Of a stretch of DNA of 10,629 bases, positions 1 through 5,914 are shown one piece after another. Every line of letters starts with the position of its first letter. Position 1 is the stretch's first letter. This stretch comes from an uncultured beta proteobacterium (GTDB lineage: Bacteria > Pseudomonadota > Gammaproteobacteria > Burkholderiales > Burkholderiaceae_C). The notes beneath the pieces were generated by a model. It searched no databases and was not told the DNA's origin. It saw nothing but the letters and a program-made list of their open reading frames with translations. The stretch covers positions 1-10,629 of the forward strand of contig CAJBVC010000077.1 of NCBI GenBank assembly GCA_903958915.1, read 5' to 3'. A program made the translations under genes and the position numbers.

Positions 1-875
1 CCCAGTGTGTCATCAAATGCCTTCACCTGGGCCACCGCGTTTTGACCGGTGTTGCCGTCGATCACCAGCAGGATTTCATGTGGTCCCGTGGCATCTGCTT
101 TTTGCACCACGCGTTTGATCTTCTTCAATTCTTCCATCAGGTGCAGCTGCGTAGGCAACCGCCCGGCGGTATCGATCAGTACCACGCCTTTGCCACGCGC
201 CCGACCGGCATTGACCGCATCAAAGCTCACCGCGGCCGGGTCGCCACCTGCCTGGCTGACGATTTCGACCAGGTTCCGGTCCGCCCAGATGGTGAGTTGC
301 TCGCGTGCCGCCGCCCGAAAAGTATCCGCGGCAGCCAGCAGTACGCTCTCACCACTGTCACACAAATGGCGCGTGAGTTTGCCAATCGAGGTGGTCTTGC
401 CGGCACCGTTGACCCCTGCGACCATGATGACCGTGGGTAGGTGCTCGCCGATCACCAGTGCCTTTTCCAGCGGCTGCAGCAGGTTGGTCAGTGTGGCTGT
501 GAGTATGTTCTTCAATGCGACGGGGTGCGTGACCCCGGTGTCTTTCACCTTGCGGCGTAACTCTTCGAGCAGGTACTGGGTCGCGGGCACTCCCGCGTCG
601 GACATCAACAGTGCATCTTCCAGGCTTTCGTACAGCGCCTCGTCGATGACCGAGCCACCAAAAACAATGGAAATGCTGGAGGCCGTTTTGCCAAGGCTGG
701 CCTTGAGCTTGTCGACCCACTTCTGCCGCGCTGGCGGTGTGGCAGGTGCCACCGGGATATCGATGGGCGTAACCAGCGCGCTCCCGATGAGCGAACCACT
801 ACTCCCGCTGACCGGGATTGGCGGGGGGGCGGTGATCGGGGCAGCGGGAGGTTTTTTCTTGAAGAAACTGAACAT
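1..875 (-). CDS. ftsY: Signal recognition particle receptor FtsY (3' end cut by the window edge)
   Basis: FtsY is the membrane-associated SRP receptor GTPase that docks SRP-ribosome complexes for co-translational insertion of membrane proteins. The visible 291 residues start MFSFFKKK, followed by a short Pro/Ala-rich linker instead of the long acidic A domain of E. coli FtsY. The N domain starts near residue 50. The G domain shows the P-loop GVNGAGKTT (154-162), DTFRAAA (184-190), QAGGDPA (208-214) and DTAGR (235-239). The sequence leaves the window at ...AFDDTL, so roughly the last 60-70 residues (TKLD motif and C-terminal helix) are missing. The start is fixed: an in-frame TAG lies at 903-905 and no other start codon lies between it and the ATG. 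No Shine-Dalgarno sequence is visible, and the ATG sits inside a long inverted repeat (871-909). The gene follows the flavoprotein gene by 39 bases and may be co-transcribed with it. Confidence 0.97.
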   Translation of the reverse strand, partial: MFSFFKKKPPAAPITAPPPIPVSGSSGSLIGSALVTPIDIPVAPATPPARQKWVDKLKASLGKTASSISIVFGGSVIDEALYESLEDALLMSDAGVPATQYLLEELRRKVKDTGVTHPVALKNILTATLTNLLQPLEKALVIGEHLPTVIMVAGVNGAGKTTSIGKLTRHLCDSGESVLLAAADTFRAAAREQLTIWADRNLVEIVSQAGGDPAAVSFDAVNAGRARGKGVVLIDTAGRLPTQLHLMEELKKIKRVVQKADATGPHEILLVIDGNTGQNAVAQVKAFDDTL

Positions 876-909
876 GAATGGCGGTGTAGGTGGTCCGCCA
901 TTCTATGTT
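871..909 (-). promoter_or_regulatory. Inverted repeat covering the ftsY start codon
   Basis: On the plus strand GAATGGCGG (876-884) is perfectly repeated in inverse as CCGCCATTC (895-903), with a 10-base loop. The pairing continues as AACAT (871-875) with ATGTT (905-909) after one bulged base (904), giving 14 base pairs in total. In the minus-strand mRNA this hairpin contains the ftsY AUG (875-873) in its 3' arm and occupies the whole initiation region. No U-tract follows, so it is not a standard intrinsic terminator. The structure is directly visible; a role in restraining ftsY translation, in 3'-end protection of the upstream mRNA, or as a protein-binding site is inference. Confidence 0.5.
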
Positions 910-914
910 TGTCT

Positions 915-2243
915 TCAGGCGAACGAATCCGCCATCAGCGCCTTGAACCAGGTGCCCATTTCGTCAAAGTTGTCCTTGTTCCAATCCGGTGATGCGGATG
1001 AACTGGCTAGAACCGGCTTCATGGCTCCACCTTCGTATTGGAACACCGCAGTCAGCCACGAAGCCTGGCTCATGGTGATGGTGGAGTAGCACGCTGAGTT
1101 GGTGACGGGGGCCGGATCCGGCGAGCCACCCGACAGAATACGGCTGATGGCATCTGCACAGACCTTGGCCTCCTGGTTGGCAATATGGCCGGCCTTGGGC
1201 TGCGTCGTGGCACTCGAGTCGCCGATGATGTGCACTTTGTTTGCGCCGGAGACGGTACTGGCGTAACTTAAGACATCGACGGCTGCAAACCTACCAGATG
1301 TTATGGGGTCGTTGTTCAGTTGTGCTGTCGCGATGAGTGCACCGGCGCGCTGGCGGGGGATCATGTTGACAACGTCACCACTAAAGTTGCCTGAGGTTGT
1401 CGTGAGCGACATGTCGGCAGGGCTGACTTCAAGCACCTCTGCGTTAGTGTGGTACTCGATGACGCTCCCATGTATTCCCAAGAATGCGCGCATGAAGTTG
1501 TCTTTTTCCGTGACGATATCAGGATTGGCATCCAGCACGATCAGCTTGGAACCGGGCTTGTTCACCCGCAACCAGTCGGCGATGAGGCAGGCGCGCTCGT
1601 ACGGTCCGGGCGGGCAGCGGTACGGCGTCTTTGGAATCGTCAGCACAACGTTGTGGTTCAAACCGGCCGTCATCGCCTTGAGTTGGTTGGCGAGCAGGGT
1701 CGTCTGTGGCCCAGCCTGCCAGGCGTGCGGCATCTTGTCAGAGTTCCCGAGCCCGGGAACCGTATCGAATGTGATACCGGGTGCCACCACGATGCGGTCG
1801 GCTGCCAGCACTGTTCCGTCTGCCATGGTCACTTTGACGCCCACCGGGTCCACGGCGACCACTTCCCCGAAAACGGTGTTGATGCCATATTTGGTGCGCA
1901 GGGTGTCGTAACGGTAGGTCAGGCTGCTCATGCTGCGTTGGCCGCTCAAGACCATGCTGCTCATGATATTGGAGGTGTAGGTGGGCATGCGCTCGATCAG
2001 CGTGACGCTGATGGCATCGCCCCACAAACGCAAGTACTTGGCGACGGTGGCACCGCCCATGCCGCCACCAATCACGATGACGCGCGCCTTGACCGCTGTG
2101 CTGGTGACTACCGGTTGCGGTGGACGACTGCGGTCAATGACCGGCCTGGCATCACTGGTGGTGGGATCACCACCGCCGCAGGCGGCCAACAGACTTGCGG
2201 CCAAACCGGCGCTTGCGGCATTCAAAAAGTTTCTTCTTTCCAT
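915..2243 (-). CDS. fccB: FAD flavoprotein subunit of flavocytochrome c sulfide dehydrogenase (FccB/SoxF-like)
   Basis: 442 residues. Family members oxidise sulfide in the periplasm through FAD and a redox-active cysteine pair and pass electrons to a partner cytochrome c. Visible features are an N-terminal export signal with twin arginines (R3-R4) and a lipobox LAAC ending at C22, a Pro/Ser/Thr-rich linker (about 23-53), a Rossmann FAD motif VIGGGMGG (57-64), CPPGPYERAC with C210, a second FAD motif VHIIGD (337-342) followed by KAGHIANQEAK, and C385 in the C-terminal FCSD-type domain. C210 and C385 are 175 residues apart, close to the spacing of the active-site disulfide (Cys161/Cys337) of the Allochromatium enzyme. 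The Shine-Dalgarno sequence CTGGAG (2250-2255) is 6 bases before the ATG. The gene lies 33 bases after the cytochrome gene, in the usual fccA-fccB order. The family is clear; sulfide as the physiological substrate is inferred. SoxF is an alternative name. Confidence 0.88.
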   Translation of the reverse strand: MERRNFLNAASAGLAASLLAACGGGDPTTSDARPVIDRSRPPQPVVTSTAVKARVIVIGGGMGGATVAKYLRLWGDAISVTLIERMPTYTSNIMSSMVLSGQRSMSSLTYRYDTLRTKYGINTVFGEVVAVDPVGVKVTMADGTVLAADRIVVAPGITFDTVPGLGNSDKMPHAWQAGPQTTLLANQLKAMTAGLNHNVVLTIPKTPYRCPPGPYERACLIADWLRVNKPGSKLIVLDANPDIVTEKDNFMRAFLGIHGSVIEYHTNAEVLEVSPADMSLTTTSGNFSGDVVNMIPRQRAGALIATAQLNNDPITSGRFAAVDVLSYASTVSGANKVHIIGDSSATTQPKAGHIANQEAKVCADAISRILSGGSPDPAPVTNSACYSTITMSQASWLTAVFQYEGGAMKPVLASSSASPDWNKDNFDEMGTWFKALMADSFA

Positions 2244-2276
2244 GGGGTACTCCAGATTCTTAAAAGGGGGTTGGGC

Positions 2277-2576
2277 CTACTTTTGGCTGGCGAACCAGTT
2301 GGCGATGAGTTGCATCTGCGCGTCGGTGTAGCCCATGGCATGGCGGGCCATGATTCCATTGCCTTCCTTGCCTGACTGGAACTCCTTGAGTTCCTTGTAA
2401 ATCTCGCTGGATGACTTGCCCGCCAGCGAATCGAATCCCGGTCCCTTTCCGTTGGTGCCATGGCATTGAAAGCAGTTGGACGCCAGCAGCCGGCCGGGTT
2501 GCCCCACGGTGGTCTGGGCCGAGGCTACCGAGGCAACCAGTGCCAGCCCCGTGAACAGAAATCGAACTCCATACAT
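2277..2576 (-). CDS. fccA: Small monohaem periplasmic cytochrome c, probable FccA/SoxE-like partner of the flavoprotein
   Basis: 99 residues. A Sec signal peptide (hydrophobic segment about 6-19, predicted cleavage ASA|QTT after residue 20) leads into a class I cytochrome c of about 79 residues. It has one haem site, CFQCH (35-39), and a distal methionine candidate, M76 (M81 is the alternative). The C-terminal amphipathic helix (about 84-98) is typical of the c4/c553 type. It is probably the electron acceptor of the flavoprotein encoded 33 bases downstream. A single-haem subunit of this size resembles the Chlorobium form and not the dihaem Allochromatium subunit. A strong Shine-Dalgarno AAGGAG (2583-2588) lies 6 bases before the ATG. 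It is the first gene of the minus-strand unit and diverges from rsmD. The cytochrome assignment is firm; the FccA name rests on adjacency. Confidence 0.85.
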   Translation of the reverse strand: MYGVRFLFTGLALVASVASAQTTVGQPGRLLASNCFQCHGTNGKGPGFDSLAGKSSSEIYKELKEFQSGKEGNGIMARHAMGYTDAQMQLIANWFASQK

Positions 2577-2611
2577 ACGTCTCTCCTTGGTGAATGGGTG
2601 TGTTTGAAAAG

Positions 2612-2648
2612 CACAAATTCATAATATGCGCAACGACTTAAATAATGG
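2612..2648 (-). promoter_or_regulatory. AT-rich candidate promoter region for the cytochrome/flavoprotein pair
   Basis: This is the most AT-rich stretch of the 154-base divergent gap (2577-2730). On the minus strand it holds TATTAT (2626-2621), five of six matches to a -10 box and about 45 bases before the cytochrome ATG. The surrounding CATAATATG (2620-2628) is a short palindrome. No good -35 box is found at 16-18 bases, so an activator or an alternative sigma factor may be needed, or the site may be elsewhere. An inverted repeat AATGG-N5-CCATT (2644-2658) adjoins it. Confidence 0.3.
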
Positions 2649-2730
2649 GCGCGCCATTGGTAAGTGAGTTGCGGTAGTTGTAAGCAGATGTAGGGCGTTT
2701 GAGGGTCGATACATGCGGTAAGCTGTGTGC

Positions 2731-3426
2731 ATGCAGACTAAATCCCCCCAATCGAAGCGCAAGGCGCCTGGATTCGTTCGCCGCTCCAGCGTGCAAACGC
2801 ACGAAGTTCGCATCATCGGCGGGCATTGGAAGCGCATCAAACTCAAGGTGGCCGACCGACCCGGTTTGCGACCCACGCCCGACCGGGTCCGTGAGACCTT
2901 GTTCAATTGGCTGGGGCAAGACCTGTCCGGTCTGGTGTGTGTGGACGCTTTTGCCGGGACCGGGGCTTTGGGTTTTGAGGCTGCTTCGCGAGGTGCCCGT
3001 GAAGTTCTTCTGGTCGAACAGGACGCCGCCCTGGTGACACAACTGCACAAAGTGCAGACCCAATTGCAGGCCTTGGTGCTGCCAGAGCCGGTGGAGCAGA
3101 CGTTTCGCATCCAGCGGGGTGAGGGTGTCGCGGCATTGCGGCAACTGGCAAGCGCCAGCCAGAATGTGATCTTTCTGGATCCACCCTTCGATGGCAACTT
3201 GTACGAAGCGGCGCTGGGCGCTGCGTCCCGCGCGCTGGCGCCACAGGGAGCGGTCTATCTGGAGGCGCCAAAGTGCTGGACCGACGCAGAACTTGCACCG
3301 TTTGGCTTGCAGGTATCCAGGCACCTGAAAGCCGGGGCGGTGCATGCGCACGTGCTGCGCGCAGTGCCGATGGCTGCGATGCCGCTGGATACTTCTGTGT
3401 CCTTTGAATCTGGAGGAGCAGCATGA
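2731..3426 (+). CDS. rsmD: 16S rRNA (guanine966-N2)-methyltransferase RsmD
   Basis: 231 residues from the ATG. RsmD methylates N2 of G966 in 16S rRNA of the assembling 30S subunit, using SAM. After a basic N-terminal segment comes VRIIGGHWKR (26-35), the LRPTPDRVRETLFNWL signature (46-61), the SAM-binding motif VDAFAGTGALGFEA (71-84) and the catalytic FLDPPF motif (148-153). The protein is somewhat longer than E. coli RsmD (198 residues) because of N- and C-terminal extensions. An in-frame GTG at 2725 is an alternative start; the ATG at 2731 is preferred because the weak Shine-Dalgarno GGTAAG (2717-2722) is better spaced for it. The stop overlaps the next start as ATGA (3423-3426), so translation is probably coupled to coaD, the usual neighbour. 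Confidence 0.95.
   Translation: MQTKSPQSKRKAPGFVRRSSVQTHEVRIIGGHWKRIKLKVADRPGLRPTPDRVRETLFNWLGQDLSGLVCVDAFAGTGALGFEAASRGAREVLLVEQDAALVTQLHKVQTQLQALVLPEPVEQTFRIQRGEGVAALRQLASASQNVIFLDPPFDGNLYEAALGAASRALAPQGAVYLEAPKCWTDAELAPFGLQVSRHLKAGAVHAHVLRAVPMAAMPLDTSVSFESGGAA
3412..3418 (+). promoter_or_regulatory. Shine-Dalgarno site of coaD inside rsmD
   Basis: GGAGGAG lies four bases before the coaD ATG and is encoded within the last codons of rsmD. It fixes the coaD start in the ATGA overlap and supports coupled translation. Confidence 0.7.
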
Positions 3427-3920
3427 GTGCAACCTTGGTCGCCGTGTACCCCGGCACATTTGATCCCATCACTCTGGGGCATCAGAATCTGGTCGAACGG
3501 GCGTCGCGCCTGTTTGGCTCGGTGGTGGTTGCGGTGGCGGCGGCGCACCACAAGAAGACCCTGTTCACGCTGGACGAGCGGCTGGCGATGGTGCGCGAAA
3601 TCGCAGTCCCGTTGGGAAATGTGCGGGTCGAAACCTTTACCGGCCTGGTACGTGACTTTGCGGTGGCCCAAGGGGCAGCGGTGATGGTGCGGGGCGTGCG
3701 GTCCGTGACCGACTTTGACTTTGAGACCCAGCTTGCAGGGATGAACCGCGCCCTGGCGCCTGATCTGGACACCGTGTTCCTGACACCCGATGCGCGTTAC
3801 CAGTTCATCTCCAGTACTCTGGTGCGGGAAATCGCCACATTGAAGGGCGACGTGGGCCAGTTTGTGGCGCCGTCGGTGCATGCCAGGCTGATGGCCAAGC
3901 TGAGTTGTGTGAAAACCTGA
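3423..3920 (+). CDS. coaD: Phosphopantetheine adenylyltransferase CoaD
   Basis: 165 residues, a normal length for the family. CoaD transfers AMP from ATP to 4'-phosphopantetheine, giving dephospho-CoA, the penultimate step of coenzyme A synthesis in the cytosol. The nucleotidyltransferase fold is shown by YPGTFDPITLGH (9-20) with the TxGH motif (17-20), MVRGVRS (88-94) with R90, which matches the conserved catalytic-site arginine, and ISSTLVREIA (129-138), the ISSxxxR motif. The ATG overlaps the rsmD stop by four bases and has a strong Shine-Dalgarno sequence. The rsmD-coaD pairing is widespread in proteobacteria. Nothing in the sequence is unusual. Confidence 0.97.
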   Translation: MSATLVAVYPGTFDPITLGHQNLVERASRLFGSVVVAVAAAHHKKTLFTLDERLAMVREIAVPLGNVRVETFTGLVRDFAVAQGAAVMVRGVRSVTDFDFETQLAGMNRALAPDLDTVFLTPDARYQFISSTLVREIATLKGDVGQFVAPSVHARLMAKLSCVKT

Positions 3921-3936
3921 ACCCAAGGAGTTTCTG

Positions 3937-4378
3937 ATGAAGATATTGTTGCCCGTGGACGGTTCGGAGTTGTCGCTGGAAGCGGTGCGTTTTGCGGTGC
4001 GAATGCTGCTCGCCGGCCTGCATGGCGACGTTGTGCTCGCCAATGTGCAGGAGTCTGCCAGCCTGTATGAAGTGCTGGTGGCGCATGATCCCGAAGTGAT
4101 TGACCGCGTCAGCGCCGAAGCGGGCGTGCATGCGTTGCAGGGAGCACAGGCTTTGCTGGATGCGGCAGGTGTGGAGTACGAATGTGAAGTTGCCAAAGGT
4201 GACCCGGCCCACACCATTGTCGACATTGCCGAGCGGTTTGGCTGTGACCTGATCGTGATGGGTGCGCGGGGTCAGAGCAGTTTGCGCAGTGCCATGTTGG
4301 GGTCGGTATCCAATGAAGTGCTGCACGCCAGTGCCGTGCCGGTGGTCATCGTCAAGCCCGATGCTGCGATGGCGGTTG

Positions 4379-4389
<11 letters not shown>
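3937..4389 (+). CDS. Universal stress protein, single UspA domain, ATP-binding type
   Basis: 150 residues with one Usp domain. It starts MKILLPVDGSELS, with the conserved Asp at residue 8, and ends with the nucleotide-binding signature G109-x2-G112-x9-G122-S123 (GARG...LGS), which marks the ATP-binding subclass of Usp proteins. The final strand VPVVIVKP (134-141) is typical. Usp proteins of this class are cytosolic, usually dimeric, and linked to survival under stress or growth arrest; the role of this one cannot be read from sequence. The Shine-Dalgarno AAGGAG (3925-3930) is six bases before the ATG, and only 16 bases separate it from coaD. The stop codon lies in the loop of a possible hairpin in front of the ferredoxin start. 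The family is certain; no paralogue-specific gene symbol is justified. Confidence 0.93.
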
Positions 4390-4662
<273 letters not shown>

Positions 4663-4680
4663 GGCGCTAGCGCATCGGGT

Positions 4681-5142
4681 TCATTTCGGAGCACTGGCGG
4701 CTTTTTTCTTGTCGGGTGCCGTTTGCGCGGTGAAGTATTCCGGCTCCTTCTTCTTGCTCTTGGCGCCCGCGGCTTTGCCTGCCTCGAGTCGGCTGGACAC
4801 AGGAACCGATTTGTCCTGCACTGGCTCAGGCGCCTTGGGTGGTTTCTTCGGCTCGGCCGGCGTGATAGTCGACTTGCCCGCGGTCCGCTGCGCCTGCGCC
4901 TCTTGTTGCAGCCGTTCCTTTTCCATCGACTTGGCGGTCACGGCATCACTGCGAATGACGGCATCGGCCTGCGTTTTTTGTGCTTTGGTGCGTGCGTCCT
5001 GCGGTTCGATGGCGACGCCGCCATCGGCACATGGAATCTGGCTGTAGGTCGATCCGCATCGATACACTTTTTGGCTCATCACGCCCGTGGATATTGCGTA
5101 AGCAGCTATGAAAAGCGTAGCATTTCGAGCGATAGGGTTCAC
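4681..5142 (-). CDS. Secreted DUF4124-type small protein with Lys/Ala/Pro-rich tail
   Basis: 153 residues, function unknown. A signal peptide (about 1-23, predicted cleavage after VMS) is followed by a short DUF4124-like segment, VYRCGSTYSQIPCADGG (26-42), with two cysteines (29 and 38) that could form a disulfide in the periplasm. The rest (about 45-153) is charged and low in complexity: first an Ala/Gln/Lys/Glu stretch that may be helical (about 51-90), then a Lys/Pro/Ala-rich tail. The start is a GTG, supported by GAGGAG six bases upstream (5149-5154), which overlaps the pth stop codon, so translation is likely coupled to pth. It converges on the ferredoxin gene with an 18-base gap. The call rests on the Y-C-G...P-C pattern and is a domain-level assignment only. 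Confidence 0.82.
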   Translation of the reverse strand: MNPIARNATLFIAAYAISTGVMSQKVYRCGSTYSQIPCADGGVAIEPQDARTKAQKTQADAVIRSDAVTAKSMEKERLQQEAQAQRTAGKSTITPAEPKKPPKAPEPVQDKSVPVSSRLEAGKAAGAKSKKKEPEYFTAQTAPDKKKAASAPK

Positions 5143-5148
5143 GGGTTG

Positions 5149-5154
5149 CTCCTC
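5149..5154 (-). promoter_or_regulatory. Shine-Dalgarno site that fixes the GTG start of the DUF4124 gene
   Basis: On the minus strand GAGGAG lies six bases before the GTG at 5142 and its first G is the last base of the pth stop codon TAG (5156-5154). The position supports the non-ATG start and coupled translation with pth. Confidence 0.6.
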
Positions 5155-5804
5155 TACGGTGGTGGCAGTTCGGGGTGAGCGGGTGCGGTTGGCGAGATAC
5201 TTTCAGCCATTTTTGGCGCGTGGGCGCGGGGTGGCTTGCTGGTGTGCACCAGCAGCGTGGCTTTGTCCATCTCGCCTGCGATGAATGCTGGAAACGCCTT
5301 CTTGCAGCGATCAATGCACTGATCAATGCCGATGCGGTCATCGAGTGAGGGTTTTTTCAGTACCCAGCTGACAACTTCTGCCTTGGTGCCGGGATGACCA
5401 ATGCCCAGCCGCAGACGCCAATAGTCATCGGTGCCCAACTGCGCATGGATGTCGCGCAGTCCGTTGTGCCCCGCGTGGCTGCCACCAAGTTTGAGCTTGG
5501 CGTGTCCGGGAGCGATATCGAGTTCATCATGGGCCACCAGTATCTCCTGCGGCGCGATCTTGAAGAAGCGGGCCAGCGCCGCCACCGATTTGCCCGAGAG
5601 GTTCATAAAGGTTTGCGGCTCAAGCAGCCAAAACGCCTGGCCGTGCAGCGTCGTTCGCGCGACCAGGCCATGGTAACTCTTGTCCATCTGCAGGGTAACC
5701 TTGAGTTCGCGCGCCAGCGCATCCACCCACCAGCAGCCAGCGTTGTGGCGGGTGGATTCGTACTCGGGGCCGGGGTTTCCCAGGCCAACAAACAGTTTGA
5801 TCAT
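5154..5804 (-). CDS. pth: Peptidyl-tRNA hydrolase
   Basis: 216 residues. Pth cleaves peptidyl-tRNAs released prematurely from ribosomes so that the tRNA can be reused; it is essential in E. coli and cytosolic. All key residues known from the E. coli enzyme sit at the same numbers: N10 (GLGNPGPEY), H20 (STRHNAG), N68 (FMNLSGKS), D93 (HDELD), and H113 and N114 (AGHNG). The protein is about 20 residues longer than E. coli Pth because of a Pro/Ala-rich C-terminal tail (about 190-216). The reading frame is open 34 codons further upstream, but that part crosses the rplY terminator and shows no family similarity, so the ATG at 5804 ([12 protein letters not shown]) is the start. No clear Shine-Dalgarno is seen; a perfect 14-base palindrome lies 12 bases upstream. 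It is placed downstream of rplY, a common neighbour. Confidence 0.96.
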   Translation of the reverse strand: MIKLFVGLGNPGPEYESTRHNAGCWWVDALARELKVTLQMDKSYHGLVARTTLHGQAFWLLEPQTFMNLSGKSVAALARFFKIAPQEILVAHDELDIAPGHAKLKLGGSHAGHNGLRDIHAQLGTDDYWRLRLGIGHPGTKAEVVSWVLKKPSLDDRIGIDQCIDRCKKAFPAFIAGEMDKATLLVHTSKPPRAHAPKMAESISPTAPAHPELPPP

Positions 5805-5816
5805 GGTTATGAGTGG

Positions 5817-5830
5817 CGTGGCGCGCCACG
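5817..5830. promoter_or_regulatory. Perfect 14-bp palindrome upstream of pth
   Basis: CGTGGCGCGCCACG is identical to its reverse complement. It lies 12 bases before the pth ATG and within the 59 bases between the rplY terminator and pth, where a pth promoter or 5' leader should be. In RNA it could form five pairs with a CGCG loop. It might be an operator or a leader hairpin; no known regulator is recognised. Confidence 0.35.
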
Positions 5831-5863
5831 GTCGGTTCGGCGCTACAAAGCAGTGTAACGGCG

Positions 5864-5892
5864 AAAAAAATGGCCCACCGAAGTGGGCCATT
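5864..5892 (-). terminator. Intrinsic terminator of rplY (UUCG tetraloop)
   Basis: Reading the minus strand, AATGGCCCAC - TTCG - GTGGGCCATT forms a perfect 10-pair stem with the very stable UUCG loop, followed directly by a run of T (complement of the A run 5864-5870). It begins 22 bases after the rplY stop (5915). It separates rplY from pth, so pth should need its own promoter or readthrough. In the other direction the hairpin lacks a T run. Confidence 0.93.
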
Positions 5893-5914
5893 GAGCCATA
5901 CGCCAACAGAAGGT

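Noticed and set aside
49..1089. Long plus-strand open frame (346 codons) opposite ftsY and the end of the flavoprotein gene
   Set aside because: It is antisense to well recognised genes, has no recognisable motif or good ribosome site, and such shadow frames are expected in GC-rich coding DNA.
1449..2375. Plus-strand open frame (308 codons) opposite the flavoprotein and cytochrome genes
   Set aside because: His-rich shadow translation without family features; it crosses the real gene boundary and start sites of the opposite strand.
2725..2730. GTG start for rsmD
   Set aside because: It is possible, but the ATG two codons later has better spacing from the weak upstream GGTAAG; the difference is only two residues.
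2577..2730. Small RNA or small peptide gene in the divergent gap
   Set aside because: No tRNA-like fold, no terminator with a T run, and no short frame with a convincing Shine-Dalgarno was seen.
5805..5906. N-terminal extension of pth
   Set aside because: These codons run through the rplY terminator hairpin, and the canonical Pth N-terminus with N10 and H20 numbering starts at 5804.
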